From NCBI RefSeq assembly GCF_023898315.1, contig NC_064623.1:16939140-17003139 (forward strand): DNA of 64,000 nucleotides, given 5' to 3'. The position numbers and the translations under genes were made by a program. This document shows, in pieces, positions 1 to 11,281 of the stretch. The DNA comes from Schistocerca nitens (taxonomy: Eukaryota; Arthropoda; Insecta; Orthoptera; Acrididae). Under the pieces are notes generated by a model. It did not search any database, had not been told where the DNA came from, and saw only the letters and a list, made by a program, of their open reading frames with translations. Each line of letters starts with the position of its first letter. Positions within the stretch are counted from its first letter, which is position 1.

Positions 1-1546
1 TGTGAACTTTAACAGTGACTGTGATGAAGATGTTTTCAAGTATGTTTTGTGAAGTGATGTTTTGTGTGTTACGTGATATTGCAATAAAAGCAATTAAAAG
101 GAAGAGTAACTTAAATTCGGAGTGCTGATTATTTTTTTACATCACCATTGTGCTAACTTTGAAAGGTTTAATCTTGAAGAATGTTTTGTGAAGCGCATCT
201 ACAAAACTTTTGAATATAGCACGATAAAACCTAGGCCTTCTTGCATCCGAGCTTGGAATCATAACCACCTAGATTTTCAACGACTGAGCCATGATTTTAC
301 GACGAGACCAGTGTGGGAAACACAAAAAGATGAGTGCCTAGTTTTTTGATTATTACATGAAATGACTTTATTAACTGTGCTCTAATAACACCTGCCACAT
401 AATATGACTGTTGTTGCCCGAAAATGCAGTATTTAGCAGCGTGAGCAACACCACAATCGTTATTAAATGCTGACCTTTGTTGTGGTAGGGTTGTTAGACT
501 GTCTATAGCGATGGGTTTCTTAGCGGTCTTTCTTGGCGAAACCAGTAAACAAGTGTTTTACTTCGCGTTCCCTTCTAATGGGCCCTATTGTGGGAAGTCT
601 GACTTCTGTATAAATTGCAGCAGTTTGGTTTTGGACTGGCAATATTAGCCTATAGTTATTTTTGAGGCAACTCTTTTAACACAAGCTGTGATCAGGTTAG
701 GGAAGACCGAAGGTCCTTTTCTCTGTAAATACCTCGTCTCTGTGTTGCGCGATGTAGTACGTTCATTCATCACTTAAGAATAACTAAGTATATCACAAAA
801 TATACCAAGTAAATTGAGTGACGTTGGCAACTAAAATCACACGAACAGAATCAGCGTAAATCACTGCAGCTGAACAATGCTGGAGGTCAAATGGGCAGCT
901 GATTTTGGGTGTACCTGAATAGCCCATATCTACTAGACCTTTTTGCTTCTACCGATCGTTCCCCTGAATATTGACTGTTGGGTCTTGTCCACTAGTCTCG
1001 TATGGGTGCCTAAGGGATGCTGTGTTCTCGGAATTCTATACAACAGTTCAAGCAAATAACGTTAGTAGTTTTATTTCTATAAAGCAGGTTGACAATACTT
1101 AACTTTGGAGTTACATCGGTGCCGCAAGTAACATGCAAACAGTAATATTCGTCGCCATACAGAAAGTCCAACTAAGCCCTTGATACGGATCACGACAATC
1201 TGATATCGTAGCACTCTCTGGAAGGCTGTGCTAACATGTTCCATCAATGTCCGTATACTGAGCCGATCTGAGCGGCCGAGGCTCGCAGAAACGGCGCCTA
1301 TATTCACTTCCTGCAGGGGGCGCTCCTGTCGTGATGCGGTACTGATCAGCGCACCATTCGCCGACGTCGTTGCACCGCCTCCTCTGGTCTTCCGCTCTCC
1401 ACCTTCGTTCTGGCGCTTGTGGTTACGCCAGAACATTGACCATTACCCCTGAGGTACCATATATATGGAATTGTTTACACCCCTGTTAATTTAATTACAG
1501 ACAAGTCGTTATCTGCTGTGCGTCTTTATTTTCTTTTAATTCGCAT
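1..1546. other. Unassigned region, no supported gene
   Basis: I see no recognisable protein domain or repeat here. Short open frames exist on both strands (for example 1077-1436 minus and 1228-1452 plus), but they overlap each other, lack family motifs and sit in a GC-rich patch, so chance is the simplest explanation. The region ends at the target-site duplication of the RTE LINE. Confidence 0.5.
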
Positions 1547-1557
1547 AAACTTCTGAG

Positions 1558-4500
1558 CCCCCCCCCCCCCCCCCATGAACCATGGACCTTGCCGTTGGTG
1601 GGGAGGTTTGCGTGCCTCAGCGATACAGATAGCCGTAACGTAGGTGCAACCACAACGGAGGGGTATCTGTTGAGAGGCCAGACAAACGTGTGGTTCCTGA
1701 AGAGGGGCAGCAGCCTTTTCAGTAGTTGCAAGGGCAACAGTCTGGATGATTGACTGATATGGCCTTGTAACAATAACCAAAACGGCCTTGCTGTGCTGGT
1801 ACTGCGAACGGCTGAAAGCAAGGGGAAACTATGGCCGTAATTTTTCCCGAGGGCATGCAGCTTTACTGTATGAGTAAATGATGATGGCGTCCTCTTGGGT
1901 AAAATATTCCGGAGGTAAAATAGTCCCCCATTCGGATCTCCGGGCGGGGACTACTCAAGAGGACGTCCTTATCAGGAGAAAGAAAACTGGCGTTCTACGG
2001 ATCGGAGCGTGGAATGTCAGATCCCATAATTGGGCAGGTAGGTTAGAAAATTTAAAAAGGGAAATGGATAGGTTAAAGTTAGATATAGTGGGAATTAGTG
2101 AAGTTCGGTGGCAGGAGGAACAAGACTTCTGGTCAGGTGACTACAGGGTTATAAACACAGTCAAATAGGGGTAATGCAGGAGTAGGTTTAATAATGAATA
2201 GGAAAATAGGAATGCGGGTAAGCTACTACAAACAGCATAGTGAACGCATTATTGTGGCCAAGATAGATACGAAGCCCACACCTACTACAGTAGTACAAGT
2301 TTATATGCCAACTAGCTCTGCAGATGACGAAGAAATTGAAGAAATGTATGATGAAATAAAAGAAATTATTCGGATTGTGAAGTCATGGGTGACTGGAATT
2401 CGAGTATAGGAAAAGGGAGAGAAGGAAACGTAGTAGGTGAATATGGATTGGGGCTAAGAAATGAAAGAGGAAGCCGCCTGGTAGAATTTTGCGCAGAGCA
2501 CAACTTAATCATAGCTAACACTCGGTTTAAGAATCATGATAGAAGGTTGTATACATGGAAGAACCCTGGAGATACTAAAAGGTATCAGATAGATTATATA
2601 ATAGTAAGACAGAGATTTAGGAACCGGGTTTTAAATTGTAAGACATTTCCAGGGGCAGATGTGGACTCTGACCACAATCTATTGGTTATGACCTGTAGAT
2701 TAAAACTGAAGAATTTAAGGAGATGCGACCTGGATAAACTGAAAGAGCCAGAGGTTGTACAGAGTTTCAGGGAGAGCATAAGAGAACAATTGACAGGAAT
2801 GGGGGAAAGAAATACAGTAGAAGAAGAATGGATAGCTTTGAGGGATGAAGTAGTGAAGGCAGCAGAGGATCAAGTAGGTAAAAAGACGAGGGCTAGTAGA
2901 AATCCTTGGATAACAGAAGAAATATTGAATTTAATTGATGAAAGGAGAAAATATAAAAATGCAGTAAATGAAGCAGGCAAAAAGGAATACAATCGTCTCA
3001 AAAATGAGATCGACAGGAAGTGCAAAATGGCTAAGCAGGGATGGCTAGAGGACAAAAGTAAGATAGATACTGCCTACAGGAAAATTAAAGAGAACTTTGG
3101 AGATAAGAGAAACACTTATATGAACATAAAGAGCTCAGACGGAAACCCAGTTCTAAGCAAAGAAGGGAAAGCAGAAAGGTGGAAGGAGTATATAGAGGGT
3201 CTATACAAGGGCGATGTACTTGAGGACAATATTATGGAAATTGAAGAGGATGTAGATGAAGATGAAATGGGAGATACGATACTGCGTGAAGAGTTTGACA
3301 GAGCACTGAAAGACCTGAGTCGAAACAAGGCCCCCGGAGTAGACAACATTCCATTGGAACTACTGACGGCCTTGGGTGAGCCAGTCCTGACAAAACTCTA
3401 CCATCTGGTGAGCAAGATGTATGAAACAGGCGAAATACCCTCAGACTTCAAAAAGAATATAATAATTCCAATCCCAAAGAAAGCAGGTGTTGACAGATGT
3501 GAAAATTACCGAACAATCAGTTTAATAAGCCACAGCTACAAAATACTAACACGAATTCTTTACAGACGAATGGAAAAACTAGTAGAAGCCGACCTCGGGG
3601 AAGATCAGTTTGGATTCCATAGAAATACTGGAACACGTGAGGCAATACTGATCTTACGACTTATCTTAGAAGAAAGATTAAGCAAAGGCAAACCTACGTT
3701 TCTAGCATTTGTAGACTTAGAGAAAGCTTTTGACAATGTTGATGGGAATGGTCTCTTTCAAATTCTGAAGGTGGCAGGGGTAAAATACAGGGAGCGAAAG
3801 GCTATTTACAATTTGTACAGAAACCAGATGGCAGTTATAAGAGTCGACGGACATGAAAGGAAAGCAGTGGTTGGGAAGGGAGTAAGAAAGGGTTGTAGCC
3901 TCTCCCCGATGTTATTCAATCTGTATACTGAGCAAGCAGTAAAAGAAACAAAAGAAAAATTCGGAGTAGGTATTAAAATCCATGGAGAAGAAATAAAAAC
4001 TTTGAGGTTCGCCGATGACATTGTAATTCTGTCAAAGACAGCAAAGGACTTCGAAGAGCAGTTGAACGGAATGGATGGTGTCTTGAAGGGAAGATATAAG
4101 ATGAACATCAACAAAAGAAAACGAGGATAATGGAATGTAGTCGAATTAAGTCGGGTGATGTTGAGGGTATTAGATTAGGAAATGAGACACTTAAAGTAGT
4201 AAAGGAGTTTTGCTATTTGGGGAGCAAAATAACTGATGATGGTCGAAGTAGAGAGGATATAAAATGTAGACTGGCAATGGCAAGGAAAGTGTTTCTGAAG
4301 AAGAGAAATTTGTTAACATCGAGTATAGATTTAAGTGTCAGGAAGTCATTTCTGAAAGTATTTGTAAGGAGTGTAGCCATGTATGGGAGTGAAACATGGA
4401 CGGTAAATAGTTTGGACAAGAAGAGAATAGAAGCTTTCGAAATGTGGTGCTACAGAAGAATGCTGAAGATTAGATGGGTAGACCACATAACTAATGAGGA

Positions 4501-4793
4501 GGTATTGAATAGAACTGGGGAGAAGAGGAGTTTGTGGCACAACTTGACCAGAAGAAGGGATCGGTTGGTAGGACATGTTCTGAGGCATCAGTGGATCACC
4601 AATTTAGTATTGGAGGGCAGCGTGGAGGGTAAAAATCGTAGAGGGAGACCAAGAGATGAATACACTAAGCAGATTCAGAAGGATGTAGGCTGCAGAACGT
4701 ACTGGGAGATGAAGAAGCATGAACAGGATAGAGTAGCATGGAGAGCTGCATCTAACCAGTCTCAGGACTGAAGACCACAACAACAACAACAAC
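1558..4793 (+). mobile_element. RTE-clade LINE, copy 1 (broken)
   Basis: A non-LTR retrotransposon of the RTE clade. It begins with a run of 17 C (1558-1574), then the same 5' sequence as the copy at 43090-46394, a single endonuclease-reverse transcriptase ORF, and a very short 3' end made of CAA repeats directly after the stop codon, which is the RTE hallmark. It is bounded by an 11-bp target-site duplication with one mismatch: aaacttctgag at 1547-1557 and aaacttatgag at 4794-4804. The near-full length and intact duplications show a complete insertion that later decayed. Confidence 0.93.
1878..4771 (+). pseudogene. RTE endonuclease/reverse transcriptase, frameshifted
   Basis: Encodes an apurinic-like endonuclease (GAWNVRS, SEVRWQ, GDWN, SDHNLL motifs) followed by a reverse transcriptase (NKAPGVDNIP, FVDLEKAFD, FADDIVILS) and the C-terminal region ending in NQSQD. 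Compared with the open copy at 43412-46375 it has three frame breaks: a 2-nt loss near 2160, a 19-nt loss near 2381 just before GDWN, and a 1-nt loss near 4119. There are also in-frame losses of 18 nt near 2711 and 30 nt near 3057. The RT segment 2385-4130 remains open for 581 codons. The protein would nick target DNA and prime cDNA synthesis, but this copy cannot make a full-length enzyme. Confidence 0.92.
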
Positions 4794-4879
4794 AAACTTA
4801 TGAGGAGTTATCTGTCGCCGTAGGTCACCAGGGATGTCTTCGGTTGTCTCTGGCGTATGCTAAGTTACTCAAACGAAAA

Positions 4880-5083
4880 AAAAAAATATGGTTCAAATGA
4901 CTCCAAGCACTATGGGACTTAACATTTAAGGTCATCAGTCCCCTACACTTAGAAATACTTAAACCTAACTAACCTAAGGACATCACACACATCCAACCCC
5001 GAGGCAGGATTCGAACCTGCGACCGTAGCAACAGCGCGGTTGCGGACTGAAGCGCCTAGAACTTCTCGGTCACAGCGGCCGGC
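4880..5083 (-). mobile_element. tRNA-derived SINE (locust type 1)
   Basis: On the minus strand the head reads like a Leu-type tRNA with box A (GTGACCGAGAAG) and box B (GGTTCGAATCC). A conserved body follows (GATGTCCTTAGGTTAG, GACTGATGACC), then the end GTCATTTGAACCA and a T-rich tail. Imperfect flanking duplications (tactcaaacgaaa 4867-4879, tgctcaaccgaaa 5084-5096) support retroposition. Confidence 0.9.
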
Positions 5084-5132
5084 TGCTCAACCGAAACCTC
5101 ACACAACACACTGGTGTTTTTTGAAGAAAACA

Positions 5133-6289
5133 CACTGAAGAGCCAAAGAAACTGGTACACCCGCCTAATATCGTGTTGTGGCCTCCTCAGCACACAGAAA
5201 TGCCGCAACACGACGTAGCATGAACTCGACGAATGTCTGAAGTAGTGCTGCAGGGAATTACACCACGAATCCGACAGGGCTGTCTATAAATCCGCAAGAG
5301 TACGAGGGGATATAGATTTCTTCCGAACAGCACGTTGCAAAGGCAACCCAGATATGCTCAACAATGTTCATGCCTGTGGAGTTTTGTGACCATCGGAGTG
5401 TTCCTGGATCCGCTCTGTAGCAATTCTGGACGTATGGGGTGTCGCATTGTCCTGCTGGAATTGCCCAAGTCCGTCGGAATGCGCAATGGACACGAATGGA
5501 TGCAGGTGATCAGACAGGATGCTTATATACGTTTTACCTGACACAGTCGTATCTAGACATATCATAGGTCCTATATCACTCCAACTGCACACCCTCCACA
5601 CCATTACACTCTCCACCAGCTTGAACAGTTCCCTGCTGACATGCAGCGTCCATGGATTCGTGAGGTTGTGTCCATACCCTTACATGTCCATCCGCTCGAT
5701 GCAATTTGAAACGAGACTCGTCCGACCAGGCAACATGTTTCCAGTCATCAACAGCCCAACGTCGGTGTTGATGGGCCCAGGCGAGGTGTAAAGCTTTGTG
5801 TCATGCAGTCATCAAGGGTACACGTGTGGGCCTTCTGCTCAGGAAGCTCACATCGATGATGTTTCGTTGAATGGTTCGCACGCTGACACTTGTTAATGGC
5901 CCAGCATTAAAATGTGCAACAATTTGCGGAAGGGTTTCATTTCTGTCGTGTTGAACGATTCTCTTCAATCGTCGTTGGCTCATTTCTTCCAGAATCTTTC
6001 TCCGGCCGCAGCAATGTCGGAGATTTCATGTTTTACCGGATTCCGCATATTAATGATACACTCTTGGAATGGTCGTACGGGAAAATCGCCACTTTTTCGC
6101 TACCTCGGAGAACCTATGTCCCATCGTTCGTGCGCCGACTGTAACACCACGTTGAAACTCACTTGAAACTTGGTAACCTACCATTGTAGCAGCAGTAACA
6201 ACTGCGCCAGACTCTTTTCCTATTCTGCCGGTTTACATATCTCTGTATTGAATAATAATGCCTATATCAGTTTCTTTGACTCTTCAGTA
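5133..6289 (-). mobile_element. Tc1-like transposon, family A, copy 1 (degenerate)
   Basis: Bounded by inverted repeats of about 28 bp (CACTGAAGAGCCAAAGAAAC at the left and its near complement at the right). TA flanks the right end at 6290-6291; the left flank is CA, probably a mutated TA. Minus-strand transposase remnants include a helix-turn-helix piece with QRRLKRIVQHDRNETLPQI (5801-5983) and a catalytic piece with FQQDNATPHTSRIATE (5368-5616), the second Asp region of a DDE Tc1 enzyme. Several frame breaks separate them. Two more copies lie at 7657-8835 and 24186-26138. Confidence 0.88.
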
Positions 6290-6291
6290 TA

Positions 6292-6622
6292 GTTACCTAA
6301 GTCCACTAGATCCGTTTCCAATACACTACCACTTCCAGTGCAACATTACAACACTACTGCTTGCCATTTAACTAATAGAATGGTTCAGCCACCGAATCTA
6401 GATATTCAGATAATTTACAGTCACAGTGCGTAATGAGTTGCGTAAAACTGAGCAACTTTGTGACACTTTTAGCACTTTTTATAACACAGCCCTATACGAA
6501 CATGCACTGCGACACTTCATTCCCACAGCTATAGAATATTATAACTTATATCCTTTTAATTTTGATAGCAATGAAGTTTTCATGTGCAGATATCAGAACA
6601 TGAAATACCAATTGTTAATTGT
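6292..6622. other. Spacer, nothing recognised
   Basis: About 330 bp of AT-rich sequence between a Tc1 element and a SINE. It has no motif, repeat or plausible coding exon that I can name. Confidence 0.5.
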
Positions 6623-7215
6623 GCCCGCTCGGTTAGCCGACCAGTCTAACGCACGGCTTTCCGGAGCGGGAAGGAGCGCCTGGTCCCCGGCCTGGCGGAC
6701 TTGTGTCGAGGTCCTTGTGTAGATGGTTTTTAGGCGGTTGTCCATCTGCCTCGGCGATGGTTTTTAGGCGGTTTTCCATCTGCCTCGGCGAATGCGAGCA
6801 GATTCCCCTTAGTCCGCCTCAGCTACACTATGCTGTGCAAACAAGTTCTCCACGTACGCATACACTGCCATTACTCTACCACGCGCCGGCTAAGTGGCCG
6901 AGCTGTTCTAGGCACTTCAGTCTGGAACTGCGCGACCGCTACGGTCGCAGGTTCGAATCCTGCCTCAGGCATGGATATATGTGATGTCCTTAGGTTAGTT
7001 AGGTTTAAATAGTTCTAAGTTCTAGGGGAGTGATGACCTCAGATGTTAAGTCCCATAGTGCTCACAGCCATTTGAACCATTTACCCTACCACGCAAACAT
7101 AGGCGTTACAGTCCTCTGGCGTGAGACGTTCCCTGGGGGAACGACTGCGGCTGCGGCGGGGACGGAGCCTCTCCCTCGTTTCTGGATCCCCGGTTAACAT
7201 ACAACATACAATTGT
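6623..7215 (+). mobile_element. Long tRNA-derived SINE, split by another SINE
   Basis: Begins with a tRNA-like head (GCCCGCTCGGTTAGCCGA, then GGTCCCCGGC) followed by a body with GGCGGTTTTCCATCTGCCTCGG. It resumes after 7094 with GTGAGACGTTCCCTGGGG and ends in ACATACAACATACA repeats. The segment around 6722-6790 contains a tandem duplication of about 35 bp of the TGGTTTTTAGGCGG motif. A type 1 SINE (6885-7080) is inserted into it, so it is the older of the two. Confidence 0.72.
6885..7080 (+). mobile_element. tRNA-derived SINE (type 1), nested
   Basis: A full-length plus-strand copy: GCCGGCTAAGTGGCCGAG head, box B GGTTCGAATCC, and an end at GCCATTTGAACCA. It is flanked by a 14-bp target-site duplication with one mismatch (ttactctaccacgc 6871-6884; ttaccctaccacgc 7081-7094). 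Removing it restores the outer SINE. Confidence 0.93.
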
Positions 7216-7656
7216 TATTTGTCAAGTAGTTGCCATCTCCCTAGCTCAGGACAACATTGCGACATGAAGTCTAGAACATCGAGATTAGAGTTAAATTCAA
7301 GTATTGCTTTCTACAATTACAGTTGTCATATTTGTGTCTGTAGGTATGTGTGCTGATACAAAGTTATCCCTATAATCTAGAGAAGTAAATTGTTTAGCTT
7401 TCCGCTGGTTGAATAAAATCTTCTCGAAACTTAACCCTTACACATAATGGTCTGCACATATAACCTATTTACATCAACTTAGCCTAAGTTAATCAGGTCT
7501 TCTAATTTATCAACAATAGCAGAAAGTTACCACCAAATCTATAGACACGTTTTCCCACCGCCAAACTGCATGGTTTTGTGACCAGCTCAGGTGTAATTCA
7601 TACATTTGTAGCTTCCATCATTAACGGCAACAATATACAAGAACACGCTACAGCAT
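7216..7656. other. Spacer, nothing recognised
   Basis: AT-rich sequence without recognisable coding or repeat content. Confidence 0.45.
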
Positions 7657-8835
7657 AGCCACGCCGAAGCGCCAGGGAAACTGGTATAGGCATGTGTATT
7701 CAAATACAGAGATATGCCAACATGCAGAATACGGCGGTGCGGTCGGCAGCGCCTATGTAAGACAAGTGTCTGGCGCAGTTGTTAGATCGGTTACTACTGC
7801 TACAATGGCAGGTTATCACGATTTAAGTGAGTTTGAGCGTGGTGTTACAGCCGGCGCACGAGCGATGGCACACAGCAAAGTGGGGATTTTCCCGTACGAC
7901 CGTTTCATGAGTGTACCGTGGATATCAGGAATCCGGTAAAACATCAAGTCTCCGATATCGCTGCGGCTGGGAAAAGATCCTGCAAGAACCAACGACGACT
8001 GAAGAGAACCGTTCAACGTGACAGAAGTGCAACTCTTCCGCAAATTGCTGGAGATTTCAATGCTGGGCCATTAACAAGTGTCAGCGTGCGAACCATTCAA
8101 CGAAACACCATCGATACGGGCTTTCGGACCGAAGTCCCACTCGTGTAGCCTTGATGACTGCATGACACAAAGCTTTGCACTTCTGCCCGTCAACACCGAC
8201 GCAGGACTGTTGACGACTGGAAACATGTTGACTGGTCGGACGACTCTCGTTTCAAATTGTATCGAGCAGATGGATGTGTACGGGAACGGAGAGAACCTCA
8301 TGAATCCATGGACCCTGCATGTCAGCAGGGGAATGTTCAAGCTGGTGGAGGTTCTGTAATGGTGTGGGGCGTGTACAGTTGGAGTGATATGGGACCCCTG
8401 ATACGTCTAGATACGACTGTGACAGCTGACATCCTGCCTGATCACCTGCATCCATTTATGACCATTGTGCGTTCCGACGGACTTGGACAATCCAGCTGAC
8501 AATTCGACGCCCCACACGTGCAGAATTGCTACAGAGTGGCTCCAGGAACACTCTTCTTAGTTTAAACACTTCCGCTGGCCACCAAACTCCCGAGGCATGA
8601 ACATTATTGAGTGTATCCGGGATGCCTTGCAACGGGCTGTTCAGAAGAGATCTCCACCCCCTCGTACTCTTACGGATTTATGGACAGCGCCGCAGGATTC
8701 GTGGTGTCAATTCACTCGAAAAGTACCAGACACATTAGTCGCGCCCATGTCCGGTCGTGTTGCGGCACTTCTGCGTGCCCACGGGGGCCGTACACGATAT
8801 TACGCAGGTGTACTAATTTCTTTGGCTCTTCAGTA
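7657..8835 (+). mobile_element. Tc1-like transposon, family A, copy 2 (degenerate)
   Basis: The same family as 5133-6289 but in the opposite orientation. The right end matches the family inverted repeat (TTTCTTTGGCTCTTCAGTA) and is followed by TA at 8836-8837; the left end is diverged after TA at 7655-7656. Plus-strand transposase pieces run in family order: MAGYHDLSEFERG at 7804, QRRLKRTVQRDRSATL near 7990, a middle portion around 8170-8360, and a C-terminal piece beginning MNIIECIRDALQRAVQ at 8597. Several frameshifts and stops break it. Confidence 0.87.
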
Positions 8836-8837
8836 TA

Positions 8838-9438
8838 TATACTGAATGTTAACGCTAGGTACAGAATTTCAGAATGGAACACGAAAGCGTGCTTTTGTTG
8901 GGGAGTAATATCACAGCCACAAAGTAGCCCAATCTTACGCTATTTTTTCAGTCCTGCTTTGAATTGGATGGGATTCTCAGTGTCTCCATTTATGTTAGAC
9001 GGCCAGATGTTGAATGTCTTTGCACCGAAGCACACTGCTCTACTTTGAACTTAGACGAGAAGACAGACTCTACATAAAAGTTACTTTTGTAGCTTGTATT
9101 GTGATTGCGTAGGTGACAGTTCAGCTGTAACCTTTAAAGAGTAAATGTAGTGAAAACTGTAAAAATTTCAAGACGCATAAAAAGGCTTCTGGGAAATGTG
9201 TAGTTGTGTGTTTTTCTTTTTCTTTTTTTTTTCCTCTTCTGGAAAAACTTACTCCCAAAGCTAAGCAATGTGTGATTTGTACTAACACCTCACCCTGTTT
9301 ATGAGCTCATTATCAACATCTCTCTCTGTTTATAGAGACGTGATGAGTCAGCTTTTCCGGCTAGCAAATGGGAAGTTGCGGTACACAAGATGCTCGGGAC
9401 GTCAAGTGTTGGAAACTGGTGTTTTGTCTCACGAAACA

Positions 9439-9469
<31 letters not shown>

Positions 9470-9585
9470 CTGAGCGCAGTGGCTGGGAATGAGACATAAA
9501 CGAACAGAGCAGCATTAGCTTTTTATTATTATTAAATAACTCATTTGTAAGACATTAATGTTCAATGGGGGTGAATCGAATTGAG
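8838..9585. other. Spacer with a (GT)n microsatellite
   Basis: No gene recognised. It contains a GT dinucleotide run at about 9439-9468 and a short T/CT-rich tract near 9215-9240. Confidence 0.5.
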
Positions 9586-9740
9586 GCAGCACTGTTTTGA
9601 ACAGACAGCCCTTGTATTCGGGAGCGTGGAGGTTCCAATCTTCATTCAGCCATCCTGATTTAGGTTTTCCGTGGTTTCCCTGAAATACTTGAGGCAAATT
9701 CCGGGATCGTTCCTACTTAAGGCCACAGCCGACCATCTAT
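9586..9740 (+). mobile_element. tRNA-like SINE fragment (CCATCCTGATTTAGG family)
   Basis: Contains GTATTCGGGAGCG, CCATCCTGATTTAGGTTTTC, GTGGTTTCCCTGAAAT and GGCAAATTCCGGGAT in order. I know this arrangement as a widespread insect SINE body. It is diverged and has no clear ends. Confidence 0.6.
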
Positions 9741-11280
9741 CCAATCCTAGTTATACTAGACCCGTAAGTCGGTAAATGCCAGCATACCTTTATTTTTGCT
9801 GTTCTTAAATTGTAATTTTAAGATACGTCCATTGTCGTTGTAAAAGGGATTTACGGATGAATAAAATTGCTACTGCTGGAGCTGCTTTACACAATATTTT
9901 TTTCCTGCTCTCTTCTCGTTAGCAAGTGATCATGTTCGTATTCATAGCTTTTGCCTGTATGAGGATGGCAGGTGGAAGGCGTATAAGTGAAGATTTTGCC
10001 AGATGAATTTTGGAGGACTCTGAGAAGTGACATGTATGAGTCAGAAGAATCGTTTCCGCTATACAGTAGTGTTAATCACAATGAACCTTAAATTAGCCAC
10101 GAAGAAGAGCGCTGACGATGGAAAATGGAAAAGAGCGTTTGGCGTCATTGGCCTGAAGGACCCTAGCGTCTACGATAATGTGCAGTGTGCCACGTGTGAG
10201 TGGAAAACTGTCCTAATGGTGAGCTTACCAAGTTCCTGTTTTCTGTCTGGCAACAGGGATGTACGGTTTCTTAAATTGGTCCGACAACGTTGGAATTCGA
10301 ATATTTCCAGGACTTTTTATTTCTTACAGACGACCTCATTCGTGAAATTATGTGCGTAAGAAATGCGTTTGAGGCCAGAGAAATATAACACCCCAACGAC
10401 CCCCTTAAAGTCAATTAAGACAGAATATCATAATATGAAGTAGGGAAGAGTTATCTTGGCAAATACGACATCTTTGCCGATAAGCTAACAGCAAGAAGTT
10501 TTGATAACAACAACATTATACATCACTGAGAGTTTTTGTTATGAAAAGAGAAGGTAGAAACCTCAGATTTAATTAATGGACAAACATCCAAGTGATAACT
10601 GCAATTAATATCTTGAAAGCTAAGTCCAAGGTGATGTTAGTCAGAGATAACTTTTATGTGGAAGAGAGTTGTAAGCGCAACAAAGAAATTCAATGCGCCT
10701 ACAATACTGTCTCACAGAAGAAGTCGCTTGCTGGCTCTCGTCCTGTAGAGACGTGCGAGAACAGTTCTTGTCTCAGTTATTGGGAGTACGGAACGCGACG
10801 AGATTGTTTTGCGTTTAGAAGTGTTTCTTGCGTGACGTCATTTACGAACTTCGGAAACTGATTTTCTAAGCAGAGACAGGAACTGATAGACGCGTTTAAC
10901 CGTGCATAACTGGTTAATTGAACTTTATTGACGAAACTAGTGAATATTGGACTAGACTTTCAAATAGTTGGAACTAAAAGAAGTGTGGGTAGTATATCAA
11001 AGGACTACACTCAATTAGTCCCGAGTAGGACACAATTACACGACTTCACGAAGATAATACAATTACGCTGAAGAGTCAAGTTGTCGTATTTGTCAAGAAA
11101 CTTAATTTTAATAGAACTGACTTTAACAACCAACTGCGTGTGCGTGTGGTGCGAAAGTTATAAAGTATTAAGTGGCCAAGGAACAATAAACTGTTCGTTC
11201 CAAGTGAAATACCAAGCGTGGACTACATTATTAAGTGAGTTAATCAATGATAGTTAACCAATGACTGTTCAGCAGGGACA
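9741..11280. other. Unassigned 1.5-kb region
   Basis: AT-rich sequence with short open frames (for example 10027-10359 plus) that carry no recognisable motif. I cannot assign a gene or element. Confidence 0.45.
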
Positions 11281-11281
11281 A

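Noticed and set aside
1077-1452. Overlapping open frames on both strands
   Set aside because: No family motif, they overlap in antisense, and GC-rich composition explains their length.
10027-10359. A 110-codon open frame in the unassigned region
   Set aside because: No recognisable domain, no splice-site support and no repeat relation that I can see.
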